This document shows, one piece after another, positions 23,601 through 32,728 of a DNA stretch of 64,000 nt (its first letter is position 1; each line of letters begins with the position of its first letter). The notes beneath the pieces were generated by a model, which saw only the letters and a list, made by a program, of their open reading frames with translations, did not search any database and was not told where the DNA came from. Location: positions 34,431,090-34,495,089 of the forward strand of contig NC_087069.1 in the NCBI RefSeq assembly GCF_963678635.1, in the 5' to 3' direction. A program made the position numbers and the translations under genes. The stretch is from Symsagittifera roscoffensis (taxonomy: Eukaryota; Xenacoelomorpha; Acoela; Convolutidae).

Positions 23601-24892
23601 CTAGCTTTTCAAACAAGGTTTCGCGAAGCTCATAGACGTTCTTTGGGTAAATATGTTTCACTCGGTCCTTGCATCTCAGAAGATGTTTGTTGAGGAACTC
23701 AGATCTTTTGAAGAAAGTATCACAACTAGGACACCGGAAACACTTGAAGAAAGAATCAATATCATTTATATGAATGATATGATTGTTAAATCTCAGTAAT
23801 TTGACTGTTTTGTCAAATCTTCCAATACTTTGTCGAGCTATTTCTCCTACATATTCTCCTTCTTGGATATCGAAATCGTATATAAAGGTGTTCCCTTGAA
23901 CAATTTCCACGAGAAAAGGTAAGTCTTCTACAGAAACTCCACGAAAGTTTTTAGGATCATAACCAGATTTTGATCTAAAATCTGTAAAGTATCTGGTAAT
24001 GTGAGAGTCGAGATCTTTGTGTCCGTTCATGTACATTGCCAATGCGCGGAAAAGACATAAATGATCTTTGTAAGGTTCCTTGTCCTTGTTAGATAAAAGT
24101 CAGTTAACAGAATGGTTTTTCAGTAGAGGTTCGGGATGTTTTTCAGCAAAGCAGCAAAAATTGTGACGTAAGTAATCAACTTGATTCGCCACTTTGTGTT
24201 CTGGCGTTCTTGGGTACTTTGCGCCACAATATCAAATTTCTCTACGTTTCCTTGGATTGTTATCGAATCCGCTTTCGTACAAAGTAAGTGGGATTTTTCA
24301 AACAGAGTATTGTTTTCATGGGCGTAGAAATATCGATATTCACCAGTCTCAATATTTCGTAGTACAAAACCCAGAGCAATGCTGATATTGGCTGCAGAAT
24401 CGAGCTTGTTGAAGACTTCTTCAAGTTTCTCGTTAATTATTTTAGTATCTAACCTGGACATTTGGAAGTTAAATACCTTATGTCTCCCCTTTTCCATCTC
24501 CGTATCCACCAGAAAATGTTGACAAGCACTAAGTTCCTCCTTAAGTTTTTCACCATCTTCCCCTTCTTCCTCCACAATCTTGTTCAAGTCGGCTACCGTA
24601 TCACTGGGTTTCCGTTGTTTTGGTCCATGTTCTTTTCTACGATGTTGTTGGAGAGAGTAGTAACTTGGGAACTCTTGTTCACAAGAAGGACAAACCGTCG
24701 ACTGCTTCGAATTTGGTTGAGCATGCTTCTTAGCCATATGATAGCTTATTTCTTGTTGATTATAAGTAAAGTACATACAATAAGGGCAAGAAATAACTCC
24801 TTTAGAACAATTTTCGAGCTGTGTTTTGACGAGTATACATATTTCCACAGTCTCCACACTTTACTTTCTCGTTTCGGTTAAATGCAGGCGTT
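20641..24892 (-). pseudogene. Protein-primed DNA polymerase B (pPolB), multiply frameshifted
   Basis: This is the Polinton replicative polymerase. In order on the minus strand: N-terminal C2H2 fingers (CPYC...H...H and CPSC...H...H, both CX2CX12HX4H, 24857-24120); a block ending in a third zinc motif FRCPSCDTFF (24042-23560); exonuclease motif I FDFES (about 23540); ExoII with INSGRYDLN (about 23090); ExoIII YNKKDVV; polymerase motif A IDASQLYPFSM (about 22280); an inserted Cys/His segment CDHCKTVFEAMGCYYHFC (about 22050); motif B KLLGNSSYGYQ; motif C EMDTDSLYL (about 21090); and a C-terminal tail to 20641. At least seven frame changes or stops (near 24850, 24110, 23565, 23275, 23150, 22960, 22250, 21815-21650 and 20990) break it. 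A CGDCGNMY finger in another frame just upstream suggests the start lies near 24892, after a possible 70-nt 5' intron (24893-24962). Confidence 0.95.
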
Positions 24893-25552
24893 ATCTAAAA
24901 AAATTGGGACTTTTGAAATGTTCCAAATTTAAAAACTTAAAGTACCAATTGAATGAAAATACTCACTTTTTTCTTTTCGTGAAGTAACGAAATGTAAAAT
25001 TTGAAGTAAAATTCAATTGACTGTTTCTGATTGGCAAACAAAATGAATAATTTAACTCAATAAAATTTGTTTATTTATACTATCAATGACGCCTACGCAA
25101 TTATCATTTTACGGTAATGACGTCAATCTATGAATAGAAGTGACATCACCGCCTACGCAATATTTCTTTTATGATAATGACTTCATTCTATATTTAGAAG
25201 TGACGTACCACCAAGGCAATTTTCTTTTTATGGTAATGATGTCATTCTATGAATAGAAGTGACGTCAACACCCACGCAATTTTTCTTTTATGGTAATGAC
25301 ATCATCACCACGTTATTCCTTGGAAAATTCTAGACTTTTTGGAAAATTCTAGAATTTTCCAGAAAAATTCTCAACCAATCAGAACTAAGCAGTTTCTAGA
25401 CATAACTTAAGATCCAAAATTTTCATTTTTGAAGAATGTCAATTAAAAAGCATTTGAACTTCCTCGAATTACTCTACAAGAAAAAATAAAATATTCCGTG
25501 TGATTTCCTTATTGATGAAATAGATGTAGATTCTTACTTTTTTCACATTTTT
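24893..25552. promoter_or_regulatory. Divergent intergenic region between polB and the 25.5-kb ORF
   Basis: About 660 bp without a gene. On the minus strand a GTGAGT donor (near 24962) and TTTTTTTAG acceptor (24893) could define a short intron in the polB 5' UTR. The middle holds the CRE-like array (25087-25304). The remainder (25305-25552) is AT-rich, with the short direct repeat TTGGAAAATTCTAGA (near 25320 and 25339). Confidence 0.6.
25087..25304. promoter_or_regulatory. Array of CRE-like TGACGTCA sites in 60-bp repeats
   Basis: Four units of about 60 bp each hold two TGACGTCA-like octamers. One series is at 25118 (perfect), 25178, 25237 and 25297; the other at 25141, 25201 and 25260 (perfect). 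Non-perfect sites usually differ by one base. Each unit also has a CTACGCAAT or similar motif (25093, 25153, then weaker at 25212 and 25272). TGACGTCA is the palindromic CREB/ATF bZIP site in animals. Placement between the polymerase gene and a divergent ORF suggests an enhancer or bidirectional promoter. Function is inferred from motif and spacing only. Confidence 0.7.
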
Positions 25553-26022
25553 TTGGACGTTTATATTGTCCAAAATAGAGTTATTCGACTAAGTAAAGGT
25601 CTCTTTAGGGAAACTTATTCGATCAAAGAGTTTTTTTTTGATCCACATATTGCGTATCAAAGCTATAAACTTACTGCTGAGTTACACTTGACTAGAAAAG
25701 AAATTTTATTCATTTTAGAAAATTTTAAGTTAATAAAAAAGTCGTACGAGAATATTTCAAAGACTCTTTTTATTCCATATCCAACTCCCAAATTTGTCAA
25801 AACCCCCCAGCAAAATTCTTTAGTCCTCCATTTTTCAAGGATTTTCCAAGTTTAAAATCTTGCATAATCAGGTTTGGTATCAGATTTCCAGAGATTTGCT
25901 TTGAAAAATTCATCAACTTTGAGTTATCGTCTCAAATCTACATCAAAATCAAAGAACTTGAATATCTGCTGAAAAATCAGCAATTTCTCATCGATTATAT
26001 ACAAAAAATTCAGTTAACTTGA
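25553..26022 (+). pseudogene. Unrecognised Polinton ORF, about 155 codons, one frameshift
   Basis: An open frame from 25553 to about 25810 (no ATG near its start; the first codons read MDVYIVQNRVIRL from TTG) is followed, across a run of six C near 25803, by a second frame that stays open to the stop at 26020-26022. The second half contains FGIRFPEICFEKFIN and IKELEYLLKNQQFLIDYIQ, a likely helical segment. No known domain was recognised. The stop overlaps the ATG of the next small gene as TGATG, as expected for coupled translation of viral-type genes. Confidence 0.5.
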
Positions 26023-26159
26023 TGAGAAGACTTGCAGAGCTGCTACTTTTTTTAATTTTTCTTCTTTTGTTACTTATATCGGCAAACAACTTTTGGTCAT
26101 TTATTTTTGCGATTGCTTTTTTGTACATTTTTACTTATTTGGAAGACTTAAGTCCTTAA
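26022..26159 (+). CDS. Small hydrophobic membrane protein, 45 aa
   Basis: It starts with ATG at 26022, sharing one base with the stop of the preceding ORF, and ends with TAA at 26157-26159. The protein begins MRRLAELLLFLIFLLLLLIS and has a second hydrophobic stretch FWSFIFAIAFLYIFTYL, ending with acidic EDLSP. Two membrane passes or a hairpin are likely. Small hydrophobic proteins are common accessory products of large DNA viruses and Polintons, but I cannot assign this one. Confidence 0.55.
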   Translation: MRRLAELLLFLIFLLLLLISANNFWSFIFAIAFLYIFTYLEDLSP

Positions 26160-26168
26160 AAGGTTCCT

Positions 26169-26345
26169 CTGATTGGATACAGCAACTTGAACATAAATGA
26201 ACATTTTTGTGATTGGAAACGACATGTGTAAAATGGAGCTTTGTTTTCAATTGGACACGAGTTTTCTATAAGAATTCCATAAAAGGAAACTAAAATCTGA
26301 TTGGACACGACTACAATCCAAATAAGGAAAATCCGTTCTGATTGG
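26169..26345. promoter_or_regulatory. Array of five CCAAT boxes (ATTGG on plus strand)
   Basis: ATTGG occurs at 26172, 26212, 26250, 26300 and 26341, spaced 38-50 bp, four of them as GATTGG. CCAAT is the core of the NF-Y site in animals. The array precedes the 26536 ORF. Immediately downstream (about 26398-26480) is a duplicated TTCAACTTAACTACCG-CAACT motif, the two copies about 57 bp apart, in a pyrimidine-rich leader. This is promoter-like; function is inferred. Confidence 0.6.
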
Positions 26346-26535
26346 TTAAACCCACACATTCCAGTTGAAGGTACCCCTCTCTCTTAACTAAATATCATTT
26401 TATTTTCAACTTAACTACCGTCAACTACCTCCTCTCTCAGCTCTAGATACAATAATTTCAACTTAACTACCGGCAACTTTCTCCCTCTCAACTGTAAATC
26501 TTGTTTTTACTCATTTACTCAACTTATTGCTCAAA

Positions 26536-27018
26536 ATGATCTTCTCATTACGAAACAACAACCTTATGTTCTCGGTGGAATTTTCGGCTGATTTAGTTCA
26601 AATCCAAATGCGAGAAACAGTTTGTGGAGTTTTTCTGGCACGAATGGACATCCCAATCCAAGTCTGGCATATGGTGGAGGTGATGCGCAGGGATTTCAAC
26701 GAACATCATATAACGCAAGTACCTCCTACAGAGAATTAACTTGGAGAAATGCAAATGATGGAAGAAGTGGCCGAGCATGTGGGAATGAACTACCCCGAAA
26801 TTCCTGACTCTAGATATGTGGCCCATCCATTCGAAGATTTCCTCTTTCCTTGGGAAGAGTGATCTATGGACAACCCAATTACCATCGAATAGGATGACGG
26901 GTTCTCTGAGCCAAGAAGTCCAGTCACCGAACCACCAAGACAATCACCAGTGATGATGGGAAGACCAACTTTGCGCTCCATTGAGAACTTGCAAAGTTTT
27001 GAAAACTCAGCTGCTTGA
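26536..27018 (+). pseudogene. Unrecognised 160-codon Polinton ORF with three in-frame stops
   Basis: One frame runs from ATG 26536 to TGA 27016-27018 and is broken only by TAA (26737-26739), TGA (26860-26862) and TAG (26890-26892). Between them the sequence is protein-like: MIFSLRNNNLMF at the start, an acidic region with AEHVGMNYPEIPDSRYV and EDFLFPWEE, and a Pro/Ser-rich tail with EPRSPVTEPPRQSPV. All three stops are one C-to-T change away from CAA, CGA or CAG. An AATAAA signal follows at 27036-27041. An alternative frame (26570-26805) is open and Gly/Ser/Asn-rich, so overlap cannot be excluded. No domain recognised. Confidence 0.55.
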
Positions 27019-27427
27019 CAGCTCTTTGATTTGTAAATAAATTGGCTACTGTCTTGTGCTTTGTTATTTAATTGTTTTACATCTAGTAAATTTTTTTTCA
27101 AGAGATAGGAACAAAGAGATCATAGAAAAATTTATTAAGAAACTTCAATGGTAAAACTTTGTTAAAAATGAAACTAATTATGCATCTGGTAAATACTTTT
27201 ATAGATTTTTGTTAGAAAGATGGCAAAAAATAATTAAACCAATTTTTGCAAGCATGTTAAAAACTTTACACTTTACATTAATTTTTGCACAATGCAAAAA
27301 TTTTCATAATTTTTTTTTGCACACTTGTTAAAAATATCAAAGAAAATCTCGCAAATTAAGAAAAATTTCATTAAATATTTCCGCATTTTAAAGAAATCTG
27401 AAAGAGGATTTTCTTGCACTGTTAATA
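27019..27427. other. AT-rich spacer with poly-A signal, no gene seen
   Basis: It holds the AATAAA of the preceding ORF and then imperfect repeats of TTTTTGCA-[AC]-[CA]-TTGTTAAAAA type (about 27240-27330). These resemble the spacer between convergent genes further right (28570-28790). The sequence here is diverged from those copies. Confidence 0.5.
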
Positions 27428-27429
27428 AT

Positions 27430-27525
27430 TTTTTCATAAAAGTTTTCTGAGACAGAGATAAAAAGAGATTTTGCATTGTAGTCCGAATAAAAAGTGGGAT
27501 ATGCTTGACAGATAGCAGATGCCAT
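27430..27525 (-). pseudogene. Accessory leftward gene, copy 1, N-terminal fragment
   Basis: The ATG at 27523-27525 corresponds to that of the full copies, and the first 30 or so residues (ASAICQAYPTFYSDYN...) are identical to them. Similarity stops at about 27430, where spacer-type sequence begins, so only the promoter-proximal piece survives at the edge of the amplified block. Confidence 0.75.
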
Positions 27526-27589
27526 CACCGATTACTTGTTGAAAATGATTTTTATCTATATTGAACTGCTTATATAGTAGTTCAATCAT

Positions 27590-27674
27590 CTACGCAATGT
27601 CCATATTTGGATCATCACCTACTCATTATTCCATATAAGGTAATAATACCTTTTATGGATTGTACAGTGAGTCA
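27590..27674. promoter_or_regulatory. Module promoter 1: CTACGCAAT, three CArG boxes, AP-1 site
   Basis: CTACGCAAT (27590-27598) is followed by CCATATTTGG (27601-27610), CCATATAAGG (27631-27640) and CCTTTTATGG (27649-27658), all perfect CC[A/T]6GG CArG boxes, and by the AP-1 consensus TGAGTCA (27668-27674). In animals CArG boxes bind serum response factor (MADS box) and TGAGTCA binds Fos/Jun-type bZIP dimers. A near-palindrome GAACTGCTTATATAGTAGTTC (about 27563-27583) supplies TATATAAG on the minus strand, a plausible TATA box for the leftward gene. Confidence 0.75.
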
Positions 27675-27764
27675 TCTAGATTTCCTAATTTCTATAAATT
27701 TACAAAAATCGATATTTTGAAATATCTACTACTGGTCAGTTGGTTCTGAACCTCAAAACAAAAT

Positions 27765-28299
27765 TGTATTCACGAAAAGATATCCTTCGCAACTATATTG
27801 AATTTGCTAAGAACCAAAGAAGGATTGGGAGATTTTCTTGGTCCCAAAACCCTACAACGGAAAAATTTACCTTGAACCTTGCTTCCAATTGCTAAAGAAA
27901 AATGAATCTGGACAAATCGAAAAAACCCAGAAAGTCTATCTTGGTGAAAAAGAAGGGGAAAGGATATCAGCAATACGGAATACTGTTATTCACGGTGCTG
28001 AAAACCTTGGACTCGTTCCTGTATTGGAACCCTATTCTGACAAAGACTCAACCATGGAGCAGGAAATTGCGAACTGTCATGCGGTGTATGACGTAGCAAC
28101 ATACAAGAAGAGAAGGGTGTGTGTCACAATCAAGAAGCACAGTGTAAACAAGCCATCCTACAATCAGATTCGACTCTTCACTGCAAAGGAGAAGGAAGTC
28201 TTGAAGCAAGTTGCCTATGTCAACTATACTTTGAACGAATTCAAAGAACTTGCCCAAGTCTTGGGAGATTTTATGTGTGTTGAGAACTGTAATGTATAG
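27765..28299 (+). pseudogene. Accessory rightward gene, copy 1 (start lost, 1-nt deletion)
   Basis: Unrecognised protein of about 178 residues. The family start ATG (seen at 29694) is TTG here (27765-27767), and CCCAAAACCC near 27843 has one A fewer than the copy at 29694, which shifts the frame. After that point the frame is open for 153 codons to TAG 28297-28299, with KPYNGKIYLEPCF, KEGERISAIRNTVIHG and a basic C-terminal half with KHSVNKPSYNQIRLF and EKEVLKQVAYVNYTLNEF. The basic, helix-prone C-terminus could bind nucleic acid, but this is a guess. Confidence 0.6.
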
Positions 28300-28558
28300 T
28301 TGCTAAGAACCAAAGAAGGATTGGGAGATTTTCTTGGTCCCAAAACCCTACAACGGAAAAATTTACCTTGAACCTTGCTTCCAATTGCTAAAGAAAAATG
28401 AATCTGGACAAATCGAAAAAACCCAGAAAGTCTATCTTGGTGAAAAAGAAGGGGAAAGGATATCAGCAATACGGAATACTGTTATTCACGGTGCTGAAAA
28501 CCTTGGACTCGTTCCTGTATTGGAACCCTATTCTGACAAAGACTCAACCATGGAGCAG
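28300..28558 (+). pseudogene. Partial tandem copy of the accessory rightward gene
   Basis: Directly after the stop of copy 1, bases corresponding to 27804-28062 are repeated essentially without change, from TTGCTAAGAACC to CATGGAGCAG. The copy then diverges into spacer. It has no promoter and no 5' end, so it is a fragment produced by the internal duplication. Confidence 0.85.
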
Positions 28559-28930
28559 ACTCAACCAAGATTTATGCATTTGTTTTCAAAAAAATCACGA
28601 AAAAACTTGCATCTAACACAAAAATTTGTTGAAAATTTTTGCACACTTGTTGAAAAAACCAAAACAGTTTTTGCATCTTGTAAAAACGTTTAATTAAATT
28701 TTTGCAAACGTGTTGAAAAAATCAAACCAAAATTTGCATCTTGCGAAAAAACTCTGAGTTTATTTTTGCACACGTGTTGAAAATTGCAAATTTGTTCGTT
28801 TAAAATTCTTTTGATTGAAATAAAAACAATTTTGACTAGATTTTTTAAACAAATATTCAATTATATATAGAAAAATTGATACGCTCACTTTTTACGGTGC
28901 CAAAACCATCAATAAAACAATCAACAATTT
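28559..28930. repeat. Convergent spacer with TTTTTGCA..TTGTTGAAAA repeats
   Basis: The stretch 28620-28790 contains four to five imperfect repeats of a 30-60-bp motif that alternates TTTTTGCACACTTGTTGAAAAA and TTTGCATCTTGCGAAAAA. It lies where the rightward and leftward genes converge, so it may be a shared 3' region. A similar, shorter spacer is at 29976-30208 and an almost identical one at 31767-32139. Confidence 0.6.
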
Positions 28931-29455
28931 TCAACAAGTCAGTCTCATACTTTGAGTTTCGAACTTTTCGAGTCCTTTCCAAAAAATCTGATCCAAGAGT
29001 CTGAGTGGACGCAAGCTTCTGAGCAGAACTGAGATAATGTCTTTTGAATTTTTTTTTCGCAGCAGTCGTTTCTTTGCAACACTGGGTAATTTTTTTGGTA
29101 TTCTACATTTCAAGTTGTGTCCGACTGCTCAATTCAATTGATTGAAAACTTCACCTCTTGATAAAATATTATTGAAATAAAATTTGAATTTGTATAAAGT
29201 ATATATACAGTCAACAATTTGATAAGTGAAATGATATTTATCTAGTCTTTGCAAAATCTGATCAAGCGATGATCCGATTAATACTAAGCTAAATTTGCAA
29301 TTTTCCACTGGGCAGAATGATGAATGGTTAGATACACAGTAGTCTTGGGTGACAATAATTTTTTCATAAAAGTTTTCTGAGACAGAGATAAAAAGAGATT
29401 TTGCATTGTAGTCCGAATAAAAAGTGGGATATGCTTGACAGATAGCAGATGCCAT
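28931..29455 (-). pseudogene. Accessory leftward gene, copy 2, interrupted
   Basis: Same 175-codon gene as the open copy at 30209-30733. The frame from the ATG at 29455 is open for 109 codons and then hits a stop at 29129-29131 (coding strand CAATTGAATTGA, where copy 3 has CAATTAAATTGT). The remaining 60 codons are open to the normal end at 28931. No known domain; see copy 3 for description. Confidence 0.6.
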
Positions 29456-29519
29456 CACCGATTACTTGTTGAAAATGATTTTTATCTATATTGAACTGCT
29501 TATATAGTAGTTCAATCAT

Positions 29520-29604
29520 CTACGCAATGTCCATATTTGGATCATCACCTACTCATTATTCCATATAAGGTAATAATACCTTATATGGATTGTACAGTGA
29601 GTCA
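29520..29604. promoter_or_regulatory. Module promoter 2: three CArG boxes and AP-1 site
   Basis: CTACGCAAT (29520-29528), CCATATTTGG (29531-29540), CCATATAAGG (29561-29570), CCTTATATGG (29579-29588) and TGAGTCA (29598-29604). The third box differs from the other copies by one base (T to A inside the A/T core) and is still a perfect CArG box. Confidence 0.75.
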
Positions 29605-29693
29605 TCTAGATCTCCTAATTTCTATAAATTTACAAATATCATTATTTTGAAATATCTACTACTGGTCAGTTGGTTCTGAGCCTCAAATCAAAA

Positions 29694-29993
29694 ATGTATT
29701 CACGAAAAGATATCCTTCGCACCTATATTGAATTTGCTAAGAACCAAAAAAGGATTGGGAGATTTTCTTGGTCCCAAAAACCCTACAACGGAAAAATTTA
29801 CTTTGAACTTTGCTTCCAATTGCTAAAGAAAAATGAATCTGGACAAATCGAAAAAACCAGCAAGTCTATCTTGGTGAAAAAGAAGGGGAAAGGATATCAG
29901 CAATACGGAATACTGTTATTCACGGTGCTGAAAACCTTGGATTCTTTCCTGTTTTGGAATCCTATTCTGACAAAATTTTTGCACACTTGTTGA
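29694..29993 (+). pseudogene. Accessory rightward gene, copy 2 (5' intact, 3' truncated)
   Basis: This is the only copy with an ATG start (29694) and with five A in CCCAAAAACCC, so the 5' frame reads MYSRKDILRTYIEFAKNQ and on through KPYNGKIYFEL. A one-base change near 29868 moves the frame (IEKTSKS instead of IEKTQKV), and homology stops at about 29970, where spacer sequence begins. The product would be about 100 residues. It shows what the original N-terminus of the family was. Confidence 0.6.
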
Positions 29994-30208
29994 AAAAACC
30001 AAACCAAAATTTGCATCTTGCGAAAAAACTCTGAGTTTATTTTTGCACACATGTTGAAAATTGCAAATTCGTTCTTTTAAAAAACTTTTGATTGAAATAA
30101 AAACAATTTTGACCAGACTTTTATTAACAAATATTCAATTATATATAGAAAAATTGATACGCTCACTTTTTACGGTGCCAAAACCATCAATAAAACAATC
30201 AACAATTT

Positions 30209-30733
30209 TCAACAAGTCAGTCTCATACTTTGAGTTTCGAACTTTTCGAGTCCTTTCCAAAAAATCTGATCCAAGAGTCTGAGTGGACGCAAGCTTCTGA
30301 GCAGAACTGAGATAATGTCTTTTGAATTTTTTTTTCGCAGCAGTCGTTTCTTTGCAACACTGGGTAATTTTTCTGGTATTCTACATTTCAAGTTGTGTTC
30401 GACTGCACAATTTAATTGATTGAAAACTTCACCTCTTGATGAAATATTATTGAAATAAAATTTGAATTTGTATAAAGTATATATACAGTCAACAATTTGA
30501 TAAGTGAAATGATATTTATCTAGTCTTTGCAAAATCTGATCAAGCGATGATCCGATTAATACTAAGCTAAATTTGCAATTTTCCACTGGGCAGAATGATG
30601 AATGGTTAGATACACAGTAGTCTTGGGTGACAATAATTTTTTCATAAAAGTTTTCTGAGACAGAGATAAAAAGAGATTTTGCATTGTAGTCCGAATAAAA
30701 AGTGGGATATGCTTGACAGATAGCAGATGCCAT
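30209..30733 (-). CDS. Accessory leftward gene, copy 3, full-length (175 aa)
   Basis: The only uninterrupted copy. It starts at ATG 30731-30733 (the preceding GTG also lies in frame). N-terminal half: ASAICQAYPTFYSDYN, EKIIVTQDYC, CPVENCKFSLVLIGSSLDQI (several Cys). C-terminal half is strongly basic: KKLL-like KKRLLRKKNSKD, then SVLLRSLRPLRLLDQIFWK. There is no signal peptide or membrane segment. The family is not recognised. It is transcribed divergently from the rightward gene, from the CArG/AP-1 promoter at 30797-30882. The basic tail suggests nuclear location or nucleic-acid contact, by inference only. Confidence 0.6.
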   Translation of the reverse strand: MASAICQAYPTFYSDYNAKSLFISVSENFYEKIIVTQDYCVSNHSSFCPVENCKFSLVLIGSSLDQILQRLDKYHFTYQIVDCIYTLYKFKFYFNNISSRGEVFNQLNCAVEHNLKCRIPEKLPSVAKKRLLRKKNSKDIISVLLRSLRPLRLLDQIFWKGLEKFETQSMRLTC

Positions 30734-30797
30734 CACCGATTACTTGTTGAAAATGATTTTTATCTATATTGAACTGCTTATATATTAGTTCCATCAT

Positions 30798-30882
30798 CTA
30801 CGCAATGTCCATATTTGGATCATCACCTACTCATTATTCCATATAAGGTAATAATACCTTTTATGGATTGTACAGTGAGTCA
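30798..30882. promoter_or_regulatory. Module promoter 3: three CArG boxes and AP-1 site
   Basis: CTACGCAAT (30799-30807), CCATATTTGG (30809-30818), CCATATAAGG (30839-30848), CCTTTTATGG (30857-30866) and TGAGTCA (30876-30882). Same order and spacing as promoter 1. Confidence 0.75.
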
Positions 30883-30971
30883 TCTAGATTTCCTAATTTC
30901 TATAAATTTACAAAAATTGATATTTTGAAATATCTACTACTGGTCAGTTGGTTCTGAACCTCAAAACAAAA

Positions 30972-31507
30972 TTGTATTCACGAAAAGATATCCTTCGCAA
31001 CTATATTGAATTTGCTAAGAACCAAAGAAGGATTGGGAGATTTTCTTGGTCCCAAAACCCTACAACGGAAAAATTTACCTTGAACCTTGCTTCCAATTGC
31101 TAAAGAAAAATGAATCTGGACAAATCGAAAAAACCCAGAAAGTCTATCTTGGTGAAAAAGAAGGGGAAAGGATATCAGCAATACGGAATACTGTTATTCA
31201 CGGTGCTGAAAACCTTGGACTCGTTCCTGTATTGGAACCCTATTCTGACAAAGACTCAACCATGGAGCAGGAAATTGCGAACTGTCATGCGGTGTATGAC
31301 GTAGCAACATACAAGAAGAGAAGGGTGTGTGTCACAATCAAGAAGCACAGTGTAAACAAGCCATCCTACAATCACATTCGACTCTTCACTGCAAAGGAGA
31401 AGGAAGTCTTGAAGCAAGTTGCCTATGTCAACTATACTTTGAACGAATTCAAAGAACTTGCCCAAGTCTTGGGAGATTTTATGTGTGTTGAGAACTGTAA
31501 TGTATAG
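30972..31507 (+). pseudogene. Accessory rightward gene, copy 3
   Basis: Same state as copy 1: TTG in place of the start ATG (30972-30974), the one-A deletion in CCCAAAACCC, then 153 open codons to TAG at 31505-31507. One residue differs (NH instead of NQ in the PSYNxIRLF block). It is followed directly by the partial copy at 31508-31766. Confidence 0.6.
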
Positions 31508-31766
31508 TTGCTAAGAACCAAAGAAGGATTGGGAGATTTTCTTGGTCCCAAAACCCTACAACGGAAAAATTTACCTTGAACCTTGCTTCCAATTGCTAAA
31601 GAAAAATGAATCTGGACAAATCGAAAAAACCCAGAAAGTCTATCTTGGTGAAAAAGAAGGGGAAAGGATATCAGCAATACGGAATACTGTTATTCACGGT
31701 GCTGAAAACCTTGGACTCGTTCCTGTATTGGAACCCTATTCTGACAAAGACTCAACCATGGAGCAG
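31508..31766 (+). pseudogene. Second partial tandem copy of the rightward gene
   Basis: The counterpart of 28300-28558 in the second 3208-bp unit, with the same breakpoints, showing that the internal partial duplication happened before the 3208-bp duplication. The spacer 31767-32139 that follows has the TTTTTGCA-type repeats and no gene. Confidence 0.85.
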
Positions 31767-32139
31767 ACTCAACCAAGATTTATGCATTTGTTTTCAAAAA
31801 AATCACGAAAAAACTTGCATCTAACACAAAAATTTGTTGAAAATTTTTGCACACTTGTTGAAAAAACCAAAACAGTTTTTGCATCTTGTAAAAACGTTTA
31901 ATTAAATTTTTGCAAACGTGTTGAAAAAATCAAACCAAAATTTGCATCTTGCGAAAAAACTCTGAGTTTATTTTTGCACACGTGTTGAAAATTGCAAATT
32001 TGTTCGTTTAAAATTCTTTTGATTGAAATAAAAACAATTTTGACTAGATTTTTTTAAACAAATATTCAATTATATATAGAAAAATTGATACGCTCACTTT
32101 TTACGGTGCCAAAACCATCAATAAAACAATCAACAATTT

Positions 32140-32664
32140 TCAACAAGTCAGTCTCATACTTTGAGTTTCGAACTTTTCGAGTCCTTTCCAAAAAATCTGA
32201 TCCAAGAGTCTGAGTGGACGCAAGCTTCTGAGCAGAACTGAGATAATGTCTTTTGAATTTTTTTTTCGCAGCAGTCGTTTCTTTGCAACACTGGGTAATT
32301 TTTCTGGTATTCTACATTTCAAGTTGTGTCCGACTGCTCAATTCAATTGATTGAAAACTTCACCTCTTGATAAAATATTATTGAAATAAAATTTGAATTT
32401 GTATAAAGTATATATACAGTCAACAATTTGATAAGTGAAATGATATTTATCTAGTCTTTGCAAAATCTGATCAAGCGATGATCCGATTAATACTAAGCTA
32501 AATTTGCAATTTTCCACTGGGCAGAATGATGAATGGTTAGATACACAGTAGTCTTGGGTGACAATAATTTTTTCATAAAAGTTTTCTGAGACAGAGATAA
32601 AAAGAGATTTTGCATTGTAGTCCGAATAAAAAGTGGGATATGCTTGACAGATAGCAGATGCCAT
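32140..32664 (-). pseudogene. Accessory leftward gene, copy 4, interrupted
   Basis: Counterpart of copy 2 with the same interrupting stop at 32338-32340. It shares the REPEAT-wide start at ATG 32664 and the basic C-terminal segment KKRLLRKKNSKD. In the last segment it has RIPEKL like copy 3, where copy 2 has RIPKKL. Confidence 0.6.
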
Positions 32665-32728
32665 CACCGATTACTTGTTGAAAATGATTTTTATCTATAT
32701 TGAACTGCTTATATAGTAGTTCAATCAT

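Larger units (their letters stand above)
27428..30635. repeat. Accessory module, first 3208-bp tandem unit
   Basis: Contains, left to right: the 5' end of a leftward gene, a promoter, a rightward gene, a 259-bp partial copy of that gene, a spacer, a complete-length leftward gene copy, a promoter, a 3'-truncated rightward gene and another leftward gene. It is nearly identical to 30636-33441 (landmarks offset by 3208-3209 bp). The unit is itself built from smaller duplications of the divergent gene pair. Confidence 0.9.

Noticed and set aside
26593-27101. Minus-strand ORFs (116 and 103 codons) opposite the 26536 ORF
   Set aside because: They mirror the plus-strand gene, which has better composition, its own promoter-like array and a poly-A signal.
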